From positions 18,228 through 45,717 of the forward strand of contig JAAAIG010000236.1 of assembly GCA_015852425.1 (NCBI GenBank): DNA of 27,490 nucleotides. The letters run 5' to 3'. The position numbers were made by a program, and so were the translations under genes. Shown one piece after another: positions 14,270-22,984 of the stretch; positions within the stretch are counted from its first letter, which is position 1; every line of letters starts with the position of its first letter. The stretch is from Gryganskiella cystojenkinii (Eukaryota > Mortierellomycota > Mortierellomycetes > Mortierellales > Mortierellaceae). Under the pieces are notes generated by a model that was given only the letters and a program-made list of their open reading frames with translations, was not told where the DNA came from and made no database searches.

Positions 14270-15910
14270 ATGCCTTCGTCCATGGAGCAGGTCAAAGACT
14301 TTCACGGCAAACGCATCCGCTCTCTCCTCAAAACAAGCAACAGCAGAAGCACCGTCCACGGAAATGCATCCAGCCCGAGCCCCGATCATTCTTCGTCTTC
14401 CTCACCATCCGAAGATGGCTCATTCCATTCCCTTGCCTACAGCAATGTCATCAGTCCTCTTGAGATACCCGAAATCGTCCTTCTCACTCTCAAATACCTC
14501 CCGCACTACTCCCTCGCCACCCTTTCTCGCGTCTCAAAGTTCTGGCATGACCTGACTCAGCCCTTGGTCTGGGGTACCATTGACATCAAAAGCATCGAAA
14601 CTCTGGAAAAAATCATCTCCTTCCTACCCGCGCATACAAGAGCAGTCCGGACCATGAAGCTAGGCTACAGAATTGTTCCCGATTTCGCTTCCCATCTCCC
14701 AAAAGCTTTGCGCCACCATACCGACAATCTCTTCTTTCTGAATCTGACTTCCCTTGTATGTTCTTCTATCCGGGAGGGCAAGAAGAACTGTGGGTTGATC
14801 GAGTTTCTTCGGCATTGTCCCAAACTCAAGAGCCTCGACCTGTCGTCGTGCACTCTTTATCAAACCCATCCGCTCGACTGTCTCTACGAATGTTCCGAGC
14901 TCGAATCGTTCGCGTTCCCGTTCCCTGATGCGGACGAAAATGCCCTGATCGATTGTGGTCAGTTCTGGCCCAAACTCAAACACCTCCGTATCATTGGCAA
15001 AAGAGATTCTGGCGACGAGCTCTACTTTATCCTTTTTCAAAACTCATTCTGCCTGGAATCTCTTAACCTGGAAAGTACATACTGGAAGCAAGACATTATC
15101 ACCCATCTCATCACCCGTGGGCACGAACGCGTTACGGAAACCGAGGACAGTGACCAAGACATCAAAGACGAAAAGGACTTTAGTACCGACAAAAAGTCAC
15201 TGCAACAAACTTCCAAGGGTCAACAACGGAACGAGTCTGCGATCACGTCTCTTTTGCTCGGGAGCAACTCGCATGCAAAGTTCAATTTTAATCAAGTACC
15301 GAACCTCACAAGACTCGAGATCAAGGACGGTGGCGTCCTCGATACTGCATTCTGTCAACGGATCGGCTCCTCAGTCTGTCCACAGCTAGTCTCTTTGGTC
15401 ATCAAAGGATGCGTAATCGACGATCTGTGGGGCCTTTTAAGTCAAGCCAAGCAACTGGTCCAGCTCGAGATCAGCGAAATTTACGGCGTGGGCATCTCGA
15501 GTGGAGCCAAAAGAGCAGGACCAGATTGGGCTTGTACAGGATTGAGGGAACTGACTTTGAACTGGTTTAACGGTCCGCACAGTGGCGAGTTCACGGATGA
15601 GGAGCGATCCACGACGCGACTTTGGACACAAATCGGGAAACTCAAGGAACTGCGAACGCTGCGGTTGAAGCGTTGCAAGGCCCTTCGTGCCATCGAACCT
15701 TGTCCGCTGACGATACTTAAGGACCTCGATTACCTCAGTGATCTGACAGTGTTTCATTTTGGGCTTTGGACTCTACCGGAAGTGACGTGTGTGGCCGAGT
15801 ACTGGCCTCGACTAACGAGTTTGGAGTACCGTCCGAGCGAGATGGAGACACCACTTTGGAGTTGGCTGCGACATATGCGGCCTTGCCTCGACCTGATATA
15901 TCGCTATTGA
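14270..15910 (+). CDS. F-box / leucine-rich-repeat protein
   Basis: Uninterrupted 546-residue frame, the only multi-hundred-codon gene here without introns. Residues 1-60 are basic then Ser-rich. An F-box-like helix bundle follows at about 62-105 (SPLEIPEIVLLTLKYLPHYS, then SRVSKFWHDLTQPLVWGTID). Beyond it are irregular leucine-rich repeats: CPKLKSLDLSSC, CSELESFAFPF, WPKLKHLRIIG, FCLESLNLES, VPNLTRLEIKDGG, CPQLVSLVIKGC, LVQLEISEIYG, LRELTLNWF, LRTLRLKRCKAL. F-box proteins bind Skp1 and present substrates to SCF ubiquitin ligases; the LRR face would choose the substrate. A charged, Lys/Asp/Gln-rich insert at about residues 285-325 interrupts the repeats. Large families of such proteins are typical of early-diverging fungi, so the specific role cannot be named. 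Confidence 0.8.
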   Translation: MPSSMEQVKDFHGKRIRSLLKTSNSRSTVHGNASSPSPDHSSSSSPSEDGSFHSLAYSNVISPLEIPEIVLLTLKYLPHYSLATLSRVSKFWHDLTQPLVWGTIDIKSIETLEKIISFLPAHTRAVRTMKLGYRIVPDFASHLPKALRHHTDNLFFLNLTSLVCSSIREGKKNCGLIEFLRHCPKLKSLDLSSCTLYQTHPLDCLYECSELESFAFPFPDADENALIDCGQFWPKLKHLRIIGKRDSGDELYFILFQNSFCLESLNLESTYWKQDIITHLITRGHERVTETEDSDQDIKDEKDFSTDKKSLQQTSKGQQRNESAITSLLLGSNSHAKFNFNQVPNLTRLEIKDGGVLDTAFCQRIGSSVCPQLVSLVIKGCVIDDLWGLLSQAKQLVQLEISEIYGVGISSGAKRAGPDWACTGLRELTLNWFNGPHSGEFTDEERSTTRLWTQIGKLKELRTLRLKRCKALRAIEPCPLTILKDLDYLSDLTVFHFGLWTLPEVTCVAEYWPRLTSLEYRPSEMETPLWSWLRHMRPCLDLIYRY

Positions 15911-16197
15911 AGAAGAAATTACAAAAAATAAAAAGTTCCATTGGTTCAGAGTGGCAAGTGGACTTGTCAGTGCCGAGAATCCTGCAACAGCGAGATGATT
16001 CCTTCATAGTGATGACACGCCTCCCATCAGAGGTACTTTTTTTTCCCTTGCCTGGACAAGGCATAAATAGTCTATGATCAGAGCAGACAGCTTTCTTCTC
16101 CTCTGTTTTCCTCTTTCCTTCCTTCCCTCCTTTAAATCCTTTCACACAATATAAAACACACCCACGCAGCCAACAATCGCTCAAACGAACATCAGCC
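15911..16197 (+). promoter_or_regulatory. Promoter of the oil-body protein gene, with TATA box
   Basis: The F-box gene's tail carries an A-rich stretch with AATAAA at about 15926-15931. Closer to the next gene, TATAAAA at 16150-16156 lies 42 bp before its ATG, preceded by a long pyrimidine tract (about 16090-16133). It is the clearest TATA box in the window and suggests a strongly or conditionally expressed gene. Confidence 0.5.
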
Positions 16198-17361
16198 ATG
16201 GAAAAACACACCACCGTAAGCTGTTTGCTTATCCTCAACATCCACACATCCTATTGTTCTTGAAACTCTTGGTTTTCATTCCGAGTGTTATTTTTTCTTC
16301 ACATCTAGATGCCCACGCAGTCGACCGAAGAGGTCAAGGAACGCGAAGGTCAGACCAGCTCCGATGCTGCCGTTCTCGCCGCAGGCGCGACGATGTTCCA
16401 GAGCTTCAAGCCTCTCAGTAGCGTCTGTGAGTCCTTTTGCGGCCTGCATATGTACCCGTAAGTGCTCATCTGGCTAATTTTTTTTTCTTGCTTTGACAGA
16501 GATAAGGATGGTTGAGGGTTTAACAAGACTTGTACGTTGTATCTCATCCTTTTTCTCGTTCGTTCATTGTTGATTTAACCTCAGTCATGACCAGAAGCGT
16601 CAGCTCATCGCGTATCACTATTGCACGATGATCGATGAGGACCGTCGTCAGTGCTTGATCTACGACAGCGATGAAAAGAACGCCAAGCTCCTCGGTGTCG
16701 AGTACATTATCTCGGAGAAGCTTTTCAAGGGTAAGCATACCAAGAAAGAAAACAAAAGAACACTTCGATGAGTTTGGGCCATCACGCTTTACTGCGAAAA
16801 AAAAATTAAGAGATCCCACCCTCCCATGATGAGTGAGGATAATGACCACTCTATGATATCACTCTTACTGACCAAGATACTCTCTTTTTCATTCAATTCC
16901 TTTTTCCCACAGAGCTCGACGAGGACGAGAAGAAGTACTGGCACTCGCATAAGTACGAGGTCGAGAGCGGTGCGCTCGTCCAGTTGGCTAAGTCTATGGT
17001 TCCGGAAATGGTTGCTCAAGTCGTCGAGTTGAAACCTCTGCAAATCCTTGTGAACACGTACGGTAAGACCTGGCAGCTTTGGCCCGTGGATATGCAAGGT
17101 GATTGCTCTTGCAAGGTCCCTACGGGTCCTCCCCAATTGCTGGTTTCATTAACCGAGGACGGTCAGGTCGACATGGACCTGTTGGCGAAGCGTGATGCGC
17201 GCTTGGGTATCTCGACTTTGAAGAAACGCCAGGAGCGCGAGGGCAAGATCAAGGGTAACCCGGTCGCAGCTGGTGCGGACCAGTGGACCATGGGCAAGCC
17301 ATGGCAGATCTACGATCTCGGTGACAAGGGCATCGTGGGTCTCAAGAAGAAGGAGGAGTAA
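16198..17361 (+). CDS. Oil-body-associated protein (OBAP), DUF1264 family
   Basis: Four exons: 16198-16215, 16309-16457, 16585-16730, 16913-17361; 253 residues. It matches plant OBAP1 through the whole length: FQSFKPLSSVCESFCGLHMY, then HDQKRQLIAYHYC, RRQCLIYDS, LLGVEYIISEKLFKEL, EKKYWHSHKYEVESG, VNTYGKTWQLWPVD, GPPQLLVSLTEDGQVD. Plant OBAPs sit on seed oil bodies and affect their size and stability; in an oleaginous fungus a lipid-droplet role is likely but inferred. No membrane helix is seen, as in the plant family. The intron at 16458-16584 was fixed by phase and alignment (MYP|HDQK); small open stretches within it are not exons. Exon 1 encodes only six residues, and exon 2 opens with its own in-frame ATG at 16309, so two starts are possible. 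Confidence 0.85.
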
Positions 17362-17808
17362 ACTCAACGAAAAAAAAAAAAAAAATCTCTCTCGCTGTCA
17401 CTGTCTCTTTCTGGAGGGATAGTTGAGACAATTCTTTTCTACGACGCACCCAAAAAAAAAAATGAAGGATAGATTTTTCTTTTTTTCCTTTGAATTGACC
17501 ATGGTATGATCCCAGGATCTCCATTTGAATAAAATCTTATCCAGACTCGACACTCCTCTGTCGCACCGACTTTTGATTGACTTTTGATTTTTGCACGGAC
17601 TCAAAAACTTTTTGCTTTTGCAGGAAAAAGACGCGTCAGAATTCGGTAATGAGTCGCGTGTTTGGAAATGATGAGGTCAGTGCATCATTTCACCATTTTG
17701 TATTTTCTCTCTCTTCGGTGAACCTTCCATCCTTCATTTCCTTGATACATCACTCTTTCTTTTTCCCCCTCCCCCTTTTCACAACTTAACAAAAAAAAAA
17801 GTATCGAC
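17362..17808. other. Intergenic, no gene seen
   Basis: 447 bp with A- and T-runs (17371-17384, 17450-17461), a short tandem repeat of GACTTTTGATT at about 17568-17588, and a CT-rich leader ending in an A9 run just before the next ATG. No open frame of interest and no family match. Confidence 0.5.
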
Positions 17809-19820
17809 ATGCGTTTGCTCAACACCACACTGTCCTTACCACTCACCCTTTTGCTATTGCTGCTCCTGGACGAACTGTGGATCGAGCCTGTTCAAGCTCG
17901 AGACATGGTATCTTGTGGACACTCGCTTGCACTCTGTCCAGAGACATCACCATGCTGTAACAGTAAGAGACCTATATCTCATCTTTATTAAAACGGAGGA
18001 AAGGTTTCTTCTGGGTCGCTGTTGAAACGACGGGTTACTTAAAATATCATCGATGCCTCGTACTACTGTAGATGGAACATGTCACCAGACCTCGCTGCAA
18101 GCCTGCCCTATCGCTCTTGGGTGTGACCCCTGGCACTCATTTTCTTACAAGACTACCACGACCAAGGAAGACAAGGTGGATACGAAGAAGGTAGCAAAAC
18201 AAAAGAAGAACAAAGGCGTTTCGACGAACGACGACAAGAACTTGCCCAGCATGACCAACGTGACCCTGCCGGGAGAGAGTGCTTGTTTCCCTCTACCTGT
18301 CTGTCAGTCCCTCAAGGACAAGTTCAAGAAGAATACCCCGGACAAGCATGGTCGTCATCAACCTTTGATCCGAAAAATTGATTTCTTGGGGGATCCTGAT
18401 CAGGCACACTGGACCTCTGATTTCGATCATCTTGCTTCTGGCCATGCCGAGATTGATTCCAAGAAGCGTCGATTGTTGCTGAAAGCAAAAAGGTAATGAT
18501 ACAACGACTCTGCCTTGTTCTTTTTCTTTCTTTTTCATCGCCTCTCGTCCTTGTTTAATGTCTGTCTTTGTCCAATAGAAATTCGATTCAAACGACTCTA
18601 CTTTTTTTTCTTCTAATCATCTTAGGGACAAGATCAAGACTCAGAGTGGTGGCGGGTTCGGTGCTACGATCTCGTCCACACGATGGAACAAGTACGGTAC
18701 CTTTTCTGCAAAGTTTAAATCAGGTGCGACTGGTCCCGGTATCGTAACGGCCATGATGCTGTCGAACCCTATCCTCGGTGAAGAGGTCACGTTCCAAGTG
18801 ACGGGTCGCGATCCCAAAAAGGTCATCACGGATTTCTATCGAGACGCTATGATGCCATCCTCATCATCGTCATCGTCGTCGACATCATCGTCCTCTTCGC
18901 AGTCCGGTGGCAAAAATCACGGTTTATTTCGAGCCTTGTCACTGGACAGCTTCTTTCAATCGGATATGTCTCGCGGTCGCAAGCAGCTCAAGGACATGTT
19001 GACACCGAGGTTTATTGCAAGCAAGAAGACGAAATCCGTCGTCCCTGTGGATGATTCTCACAAGGAAGTGTCCAACACTGATCAACCTGTCCCAGTAGTA
19101 CCAACAGAGAGAGGAGACGATGATGGCTCCTTGGAGGAGACGCATGCGCTCAAAAAATCTGCGACAGAGAACGATCTGGTCTACAAGATTGAATGGACGG
19201 AGCAAAAGATCGAGTGGTCCGTTGACAACAAAGTCATTCGAACTCTGAGAGCCAAGGATCTGATTGCTCAACACGGAATTGGTTTACCCTCGGAACCGAT
19301 GCAGTTACAATTCACGATCTGGGACGCGGGCCATTCGGATGAAACGAGGGATTGGGCTGGAGGAGTGGCCACGGATTATGGGGTCAAGAACGAGAAGGAA
19401 TACGTTACCTCGATCGAGTGGATCGAGATTGTCTGTCAGGATCCCAAGGCGAGTCAGGGAACCGCTTGGCCTGGACCCGAGGCGCAGAAGCGATTGGCTC
19501 AAGTCAACAAGGCGTCTGAGGTTAGAGCCAAGGAGGAGGAGCAGAAAAAGGCCGACGAGGAAACCAAGAAGAAAGAGGAGGAAAAGAAAAAAGCTTCAAA
19601 AAAGGAGACAGGGTCCAGAAAGGAAGTCAAGATGACAAAGATGAGCAAGAACAAACGCGGGTGGGTTACGCGATTCGTAGATGCGCTCTTGAGCCTGTTG
19701 CTCCGGTGGGCTGTCCTGTTGGTGACGCTTACCATGAGTGCCGAGTATCTTACGCGACGCCTCAAAGATCTTCCCCCCTGCACGATAAAGAAAGAGGAAA
19801 TTTATGGCCTCCAGCAGTAA
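17809..19820 (+). CDS. CRH-like GH16 protein, catalytic motif degenerate, membrane-anchored
   Basis: Three exons: 17809-17962, 18072-18492, 18626-19820; 589 residues. An N-terminal signal peptide (LPLTLLLLLLLDELW) is followed by a Cys-rich CBM18-like segment (CGHSLALCPETSPCCNNGTC, GCDPWHSF) as in fungal CRH chitin-glucan transglycosylases. After a Lys-rich insert comes the GH16 fold: KIDFLGDPDQAHWTSDFDHL, GGGFGATISSTRWNKYGTF, TGRDPKKVITDFYRD, KIEWSVDNKVIRTL, MQLQFTIWDAGHSDETRDWA. The expected ExDxE active-site strand reads E245-V-T247-F-Q249: the nucleophile-position Glu stays but the Asp is Thr and the acid/base Glu is Gln, so classical hydrolysis or transfer is doubtful. A Ser run (about 265-285) and an acidic/Lys-rich coil (about 490-535) flank the fold. 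One hydrophobic helix at about 542-562 near the end may anchor it; it is followed by a charged tail, unlike a GPI signal. Confidence 0.8.
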
Positions 19821-19950
19821 AAACTTTCCCTCCCCTCCCCTCTCCACTGGATGAACAATATTCGAACAAAAACACAATAAAAAAGGCACGAACAAAAATT
19901 ATCCTTATTTTATTCTCAAAAAGTATCCGTATGTAAATGATTCGAGTTAT
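19821..19950. terminator. Convergent 3' ends with facing poly(A) signals
   Basis: Plus-strand AATAAA at 19876-19881 serves the GH16-like gene. Minus-strand AATAAA at 19914-19909 serves the monooxygenase gene. The signals are 27 bp apart and face each other, so the two mature 3' UTRs probably abut or overlap by a few bases. Confidence 0.6.
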
Positions 19951-22323
19951 TTAAACGGTGACGGCAGCCTGTTCTCTTTTCTTCTTTTCAGCTTGCTCCT
20001 TCTGGTATCTCTTGGACTGTAACTGGGGGAGAACAGACCCAGTGCCTCTAAAAGGTACCATTGGGATGAAGGTGGCTTGGGGTCGATACATGCTGAGTGT
20101 CTCGAAACTCTTTTGTTGAACCACATGAGGCAAGTAATTGAAAAGGATCTTTCGGTAGAGTTTTTCATTCCACCTCTAAAACAGTATATCGTCAAGGATG
20201 TACTGACCTGTCAGCAACACGCCACACAGAAACACGTATGAAAAAATAAGAACTATGAACTTGAGCGAGAAAGTTCCTAAATCGCAGTCCGTACCTGCCC
20301 AGAGAAAATCTTCTCCGTTAATATACTTCTTCCGTACTCTGTCTTGGCATGTGAGAAGCGCTGGTCGTAGTAGCTCTGGAAGGCTGCGGTGATACCTTTC
20401 AGCGATTTGTTATTGCGGAGATCGTATAAACAATTGGCCAGAATCACAGCGTCCTGCATTGCGTTCACTGCTCCCTGTCCGGAGGAAGGAAGCATCTAGG
20501 ACAAAATGATGTGCAAATGTTGGTTTTTTTTGCTATACTATCTGATTTACACATCCAGTGCATATCTTCCATGAAATTTTCTACCAACCTTGTGGCATGC
20601 TAATACACGAGTCCCGAGGAAGAGAAAGTAAAAAATTAAAGACTGAGCGTCGCGATGAATAGACAAGACATGTTATCTTGATCCTCAAATAGAACTTGCC
20701 ATCGCCGAGGAGGACGGTTCGTCCGTGAAACCAGGTTTTGAACAATTTGTACTCTAAAAAGACCTTCGAAATCAAATCCTCGGGAGTCTTGTCAATCAAG
20801 TCACCCAATGTACCGCCGTAGGGACATGGGAAATCACGAAACATCTTAATCATTTCTAAAAAAAAAAAAAAAAGGTGGTCAGACAGTCCATATCCATAGG
20901 TTAGCGCGCCTCACATTCGGAGCACAGAATCTTGTCTTGACGTTACGCGTATTGGCCTCAGGGCCCCACTCTGAGTTTGCGAATTGTTGTCTTTTCGCCT
21001 CTTCTTCGTTCTTGAATCGGAGTCCAAGACCCCAACAGATTCTTTGATCACTGGTATTGATGACGTTCCACTAATAAAACAAAAAAAAGTACGATAGTTG
21101 GTTTCGTCGGCGACAACGGACTCTTTGATTACATTTATCAAAAAAAAAAAAGCAAATACTGTCACATTGGTGATATTCATACGGTGTAATTGACACCTCC
21201 TTGAACCGTTGCAAAATGGACGAATTCGTCTTTCAACTGAGGATAACGCTCAGGATCCAGGGGATCGGTTACACCGACCATGCAGGTGTAGCCGGCCGTC
21301 AACCCCTTACTGTCGGATTTAGGCAAAATCCCTAATTTTTCCATATCTCGATAGAGGTTCTGACGAACTGCGCTGTAGGTGCCGTCGGCCCCCACGAGGA
21401 TGTCGCCGTCATAATATGTATTGTCACTGAAAGAAGAAGTACGCCGTGTTTGTAAGATGACTTTCCAACAGCAACGAATCTTTCAATATCCCAAATATTC
21501 AGTTAGACTTCTTGCTTGCCTGCAAATGATTCGTATCTTGTTCTCCTTCACCCCCTCCTTGACTTGCAGAACTCGCTTGTTCAAACTGATCCTCTCGGGT
21601 GGAATTTGCTGTAGCAACAATTCGAAAATCCGAGGCCTGGGAAAGATGAGATTATCAAAACCAGCACTTTAGAAAAAGTCGAGGCAAAAGAGCAAATGAG
21701 GACGGCGTGTGTATCAGCGCATCGATCAACAAAGAACGAGAGCATCAAAATTTAAATTAGCTTGAGAATTGTTCGCACAGCAATAACGAAACACTCAAAC
21801 AAGTAGAAACGAGGTACTCCTACATCTCCTTCTGGCCTTTCATTCTCATGGTGCCCAAGCGCTCCATGTTGCTGTCATACAGATGAAGTTCGTTGCAAGG
21901 TAAAGAAAACTTCTTCATTTCTTCCAAGAGTCCCAATTGCTCCAGTGCGGGAAGGATTGTCGGCCCTAATGCCATGGCAGCTCCTAGAAAGAAGGAGAAA
22001 GAATTGATGGATTTTTTCATCTTTTTGTCAGATCGAGACGATGGACGTTGGCGTGATTTTGAACTCCAATTTTTTTTGCGACGACTTACCCAGAGGCTTG
22101 ATCTTGCCGCTTCTTTCAAAGATATGATATCTACCCATGACAATGAAGTGGTGAGTACCATGTGTAAACGCGATTACATCGTACCAGCAGAAAACCAACA
22201 AGTCACTCTTGAATAATACTGGATTTTGGCTCGTTGAAGAAGAGCTCCAAGAAGGAGGCCACCAATACCGGCGCCGATGATAAACACCATGGTGTCTTTA
22301 TCCGATTCCATAGTCGATGACAT
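19951..22323 (-). CDS. FAD-dependent monooxygenase, paralog A
   Basis: Ten exons: 22323-22220, 22130-22090, 21983-21824, 21666-21520, 21426-21183, 21070-20947, 20855-20700, 20599-20589, 20495-20295, 20175-19951; 470 residues. Group A flavoprotein monooxygenase fold: Rossmann GAGIGG at residue 17, the LVGADGTYSAVRQ motif that touches FAD and NAD(P)H, and GDACHKMLPSSGQGAVNAMQ binding the FAD ribityl chain. Substrate unknown; relatives hydroxylate aromatics or polyketides. Two introns use GC donors (21519-21427 and 20699-20600), and the HK half of the GDACHK motif sits on an 11-nt exon. Boundaries were fixed by exact-length agreement with paralog B. Compared with B it has three additional introns (22219-22131, 21519-21427, 20946-20856). 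Exon 7 is nearly identical to B. No stop or frameshift is seen, so the gene appears intact. Confidence 0.85.
20589..20599 (-). other. 11-nt micro-exon of paralog A
   Basis: CATGCCACAAG completes Ala and encodes Cys-His-Lys, giving GDACHK when joined to the previous exon (ending GGC GAT G) and followed by MLPSSGQGA. It is flanked by TTAG on the acceptor side and GTTGGT on the donor side. The same 11-nt exon exists in paralog B. Confidence 0.8.
20600..20699 (-). other. GC-AG intron, paralog A
   Basis: The junction reads GATG|GCAAGT and ends in GTATTAG. No GT donor nearby keeps the frame or the GDACHK motif. The equivalent intron of paralog B has the same GCAAGT donor. Confidence 0.8.
20693..20835 (-). 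repeat. Near-identical inverted copy, arm 1 (partner 24138-24280)
   Basis: These 143 nt, read on the minus strand from the Asp codon before FPCPYGGTLG through the GGCAAGTT donor, match 24138-24280 of the plus strand with six mismatches by hand count (about 96%). All six are synonymous third positions. Sequence on both sides is much less similar. Confidence 0.9.
21427..21519 (-). other. Second GC-AG intron, only in paralog A
   Basis: Junction TGCAG|GCAAGC, acceptor CTTTCAG. Splicing gives IRIICSDNTYYDGDILVGAD, which aligns without gap to VRIHCSDDSFYEGDILVGAD of paralog B, where no intron exists. Confidence 0.75.
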
Positions 22324-22984
22324 TTTATTGTCGAGTGCGTGAAAGAAAATGGCGAGGGAGGCAGTTCGAGGAGACAAAGAACAAAAAATGAAAAAAGGTC
22401 AAATGCAGCCAACGCCGACTTTGTTTTTTTTCACTTCGTTGGTCAACGTATGCATTGCTGCTGCTGTGTTTTCAGTCATTTGAACACAAGCAGTGCCTCC
22501 ACGTTGGTGTTTTTTCACTTCGTTGGTCAACGTATGTATTGCTGCTGTGTTTTCAGTCTTTTGAGCACAAACAGTGCCTCAATGTTGCATGAGCAGCTCG
22601 CTTGCACTGCAGCGTGCCTGAGTTTGTCGACAAACAACGCAAAGAAGCCGATGGTGGACGGTTCGGTCACTGGAAAGTGCTCACAGGATTTAGTCTTGTG
22701 TCCAAGAGGAAAGAAAAGCAAGAAAACAGTGCGCATTGGTGACCGACAGAGCATTGCCATGATTGGAGCACTGATCGTGTTGGCCGAAGACACACCAGCA
22801 CCCAGGCCGTTGGGAACCTGGGGCATGCTGCACTTCAACGTTCTTGTAGATGAACAGATACCTGCTGCTTTTTGCTTTCTTATTTATTTCTCCTTTTCCA
22901 ACGCCCGTCCCCCCTGTTTAATTCTTTTCGCCATCTCCTCTTTCCCCAAAAAATAACTCAAATAACTCTACTCTTCAACTATCC
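22324..22984. promoter_or_regulatory. Divergent promoter of the monooxygenase pair
   Basis: 661 bp between the two start codons. The part nearest paralog A is purine-rich; the middle holds an 84-bp tandem duplication (22423-22587); the part nearest paralog B is CT-rich. No clear TATA box was found. A 205-codon open stretch on the plus strand (22339-22956) lacks an ATG start and a recognisable product and is not annotated as a gene. Confidence 0.45.
22423..22587. repeat. 84-bp imperfect tandem repeat, two copies
   Basis: The block CACTTCGTTGGTCAACGTAT at 22432 recurs at 22516, an 84-bp period. Each unit continues through GCTGCTG, GTGTTTTCAGTC, a TTTGA(A/G)CACAA core and CAGTGCCTC. The second unit is slightly shorter (one GCT triplet and two T fewer) and has scattered substitutions. 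Confidence 0.85.

Noticed and set aside
16490..16560. Extra small exon inside the OBAP intron (AGATAAGGATG)
   Set aside because: It can be spliced only with awkward phases, and direct joining of 16457 to 16585 gives an ungapped match to the plant family.
22339..22956. 205-codon plus-strand open frame between the monooxygenases
   Set aside because: No ATG start, no recognisable domain, and it runs through a tandem repeat and a CT-rich leader. The repeat period is divisible by three, which keeps it open by chance.
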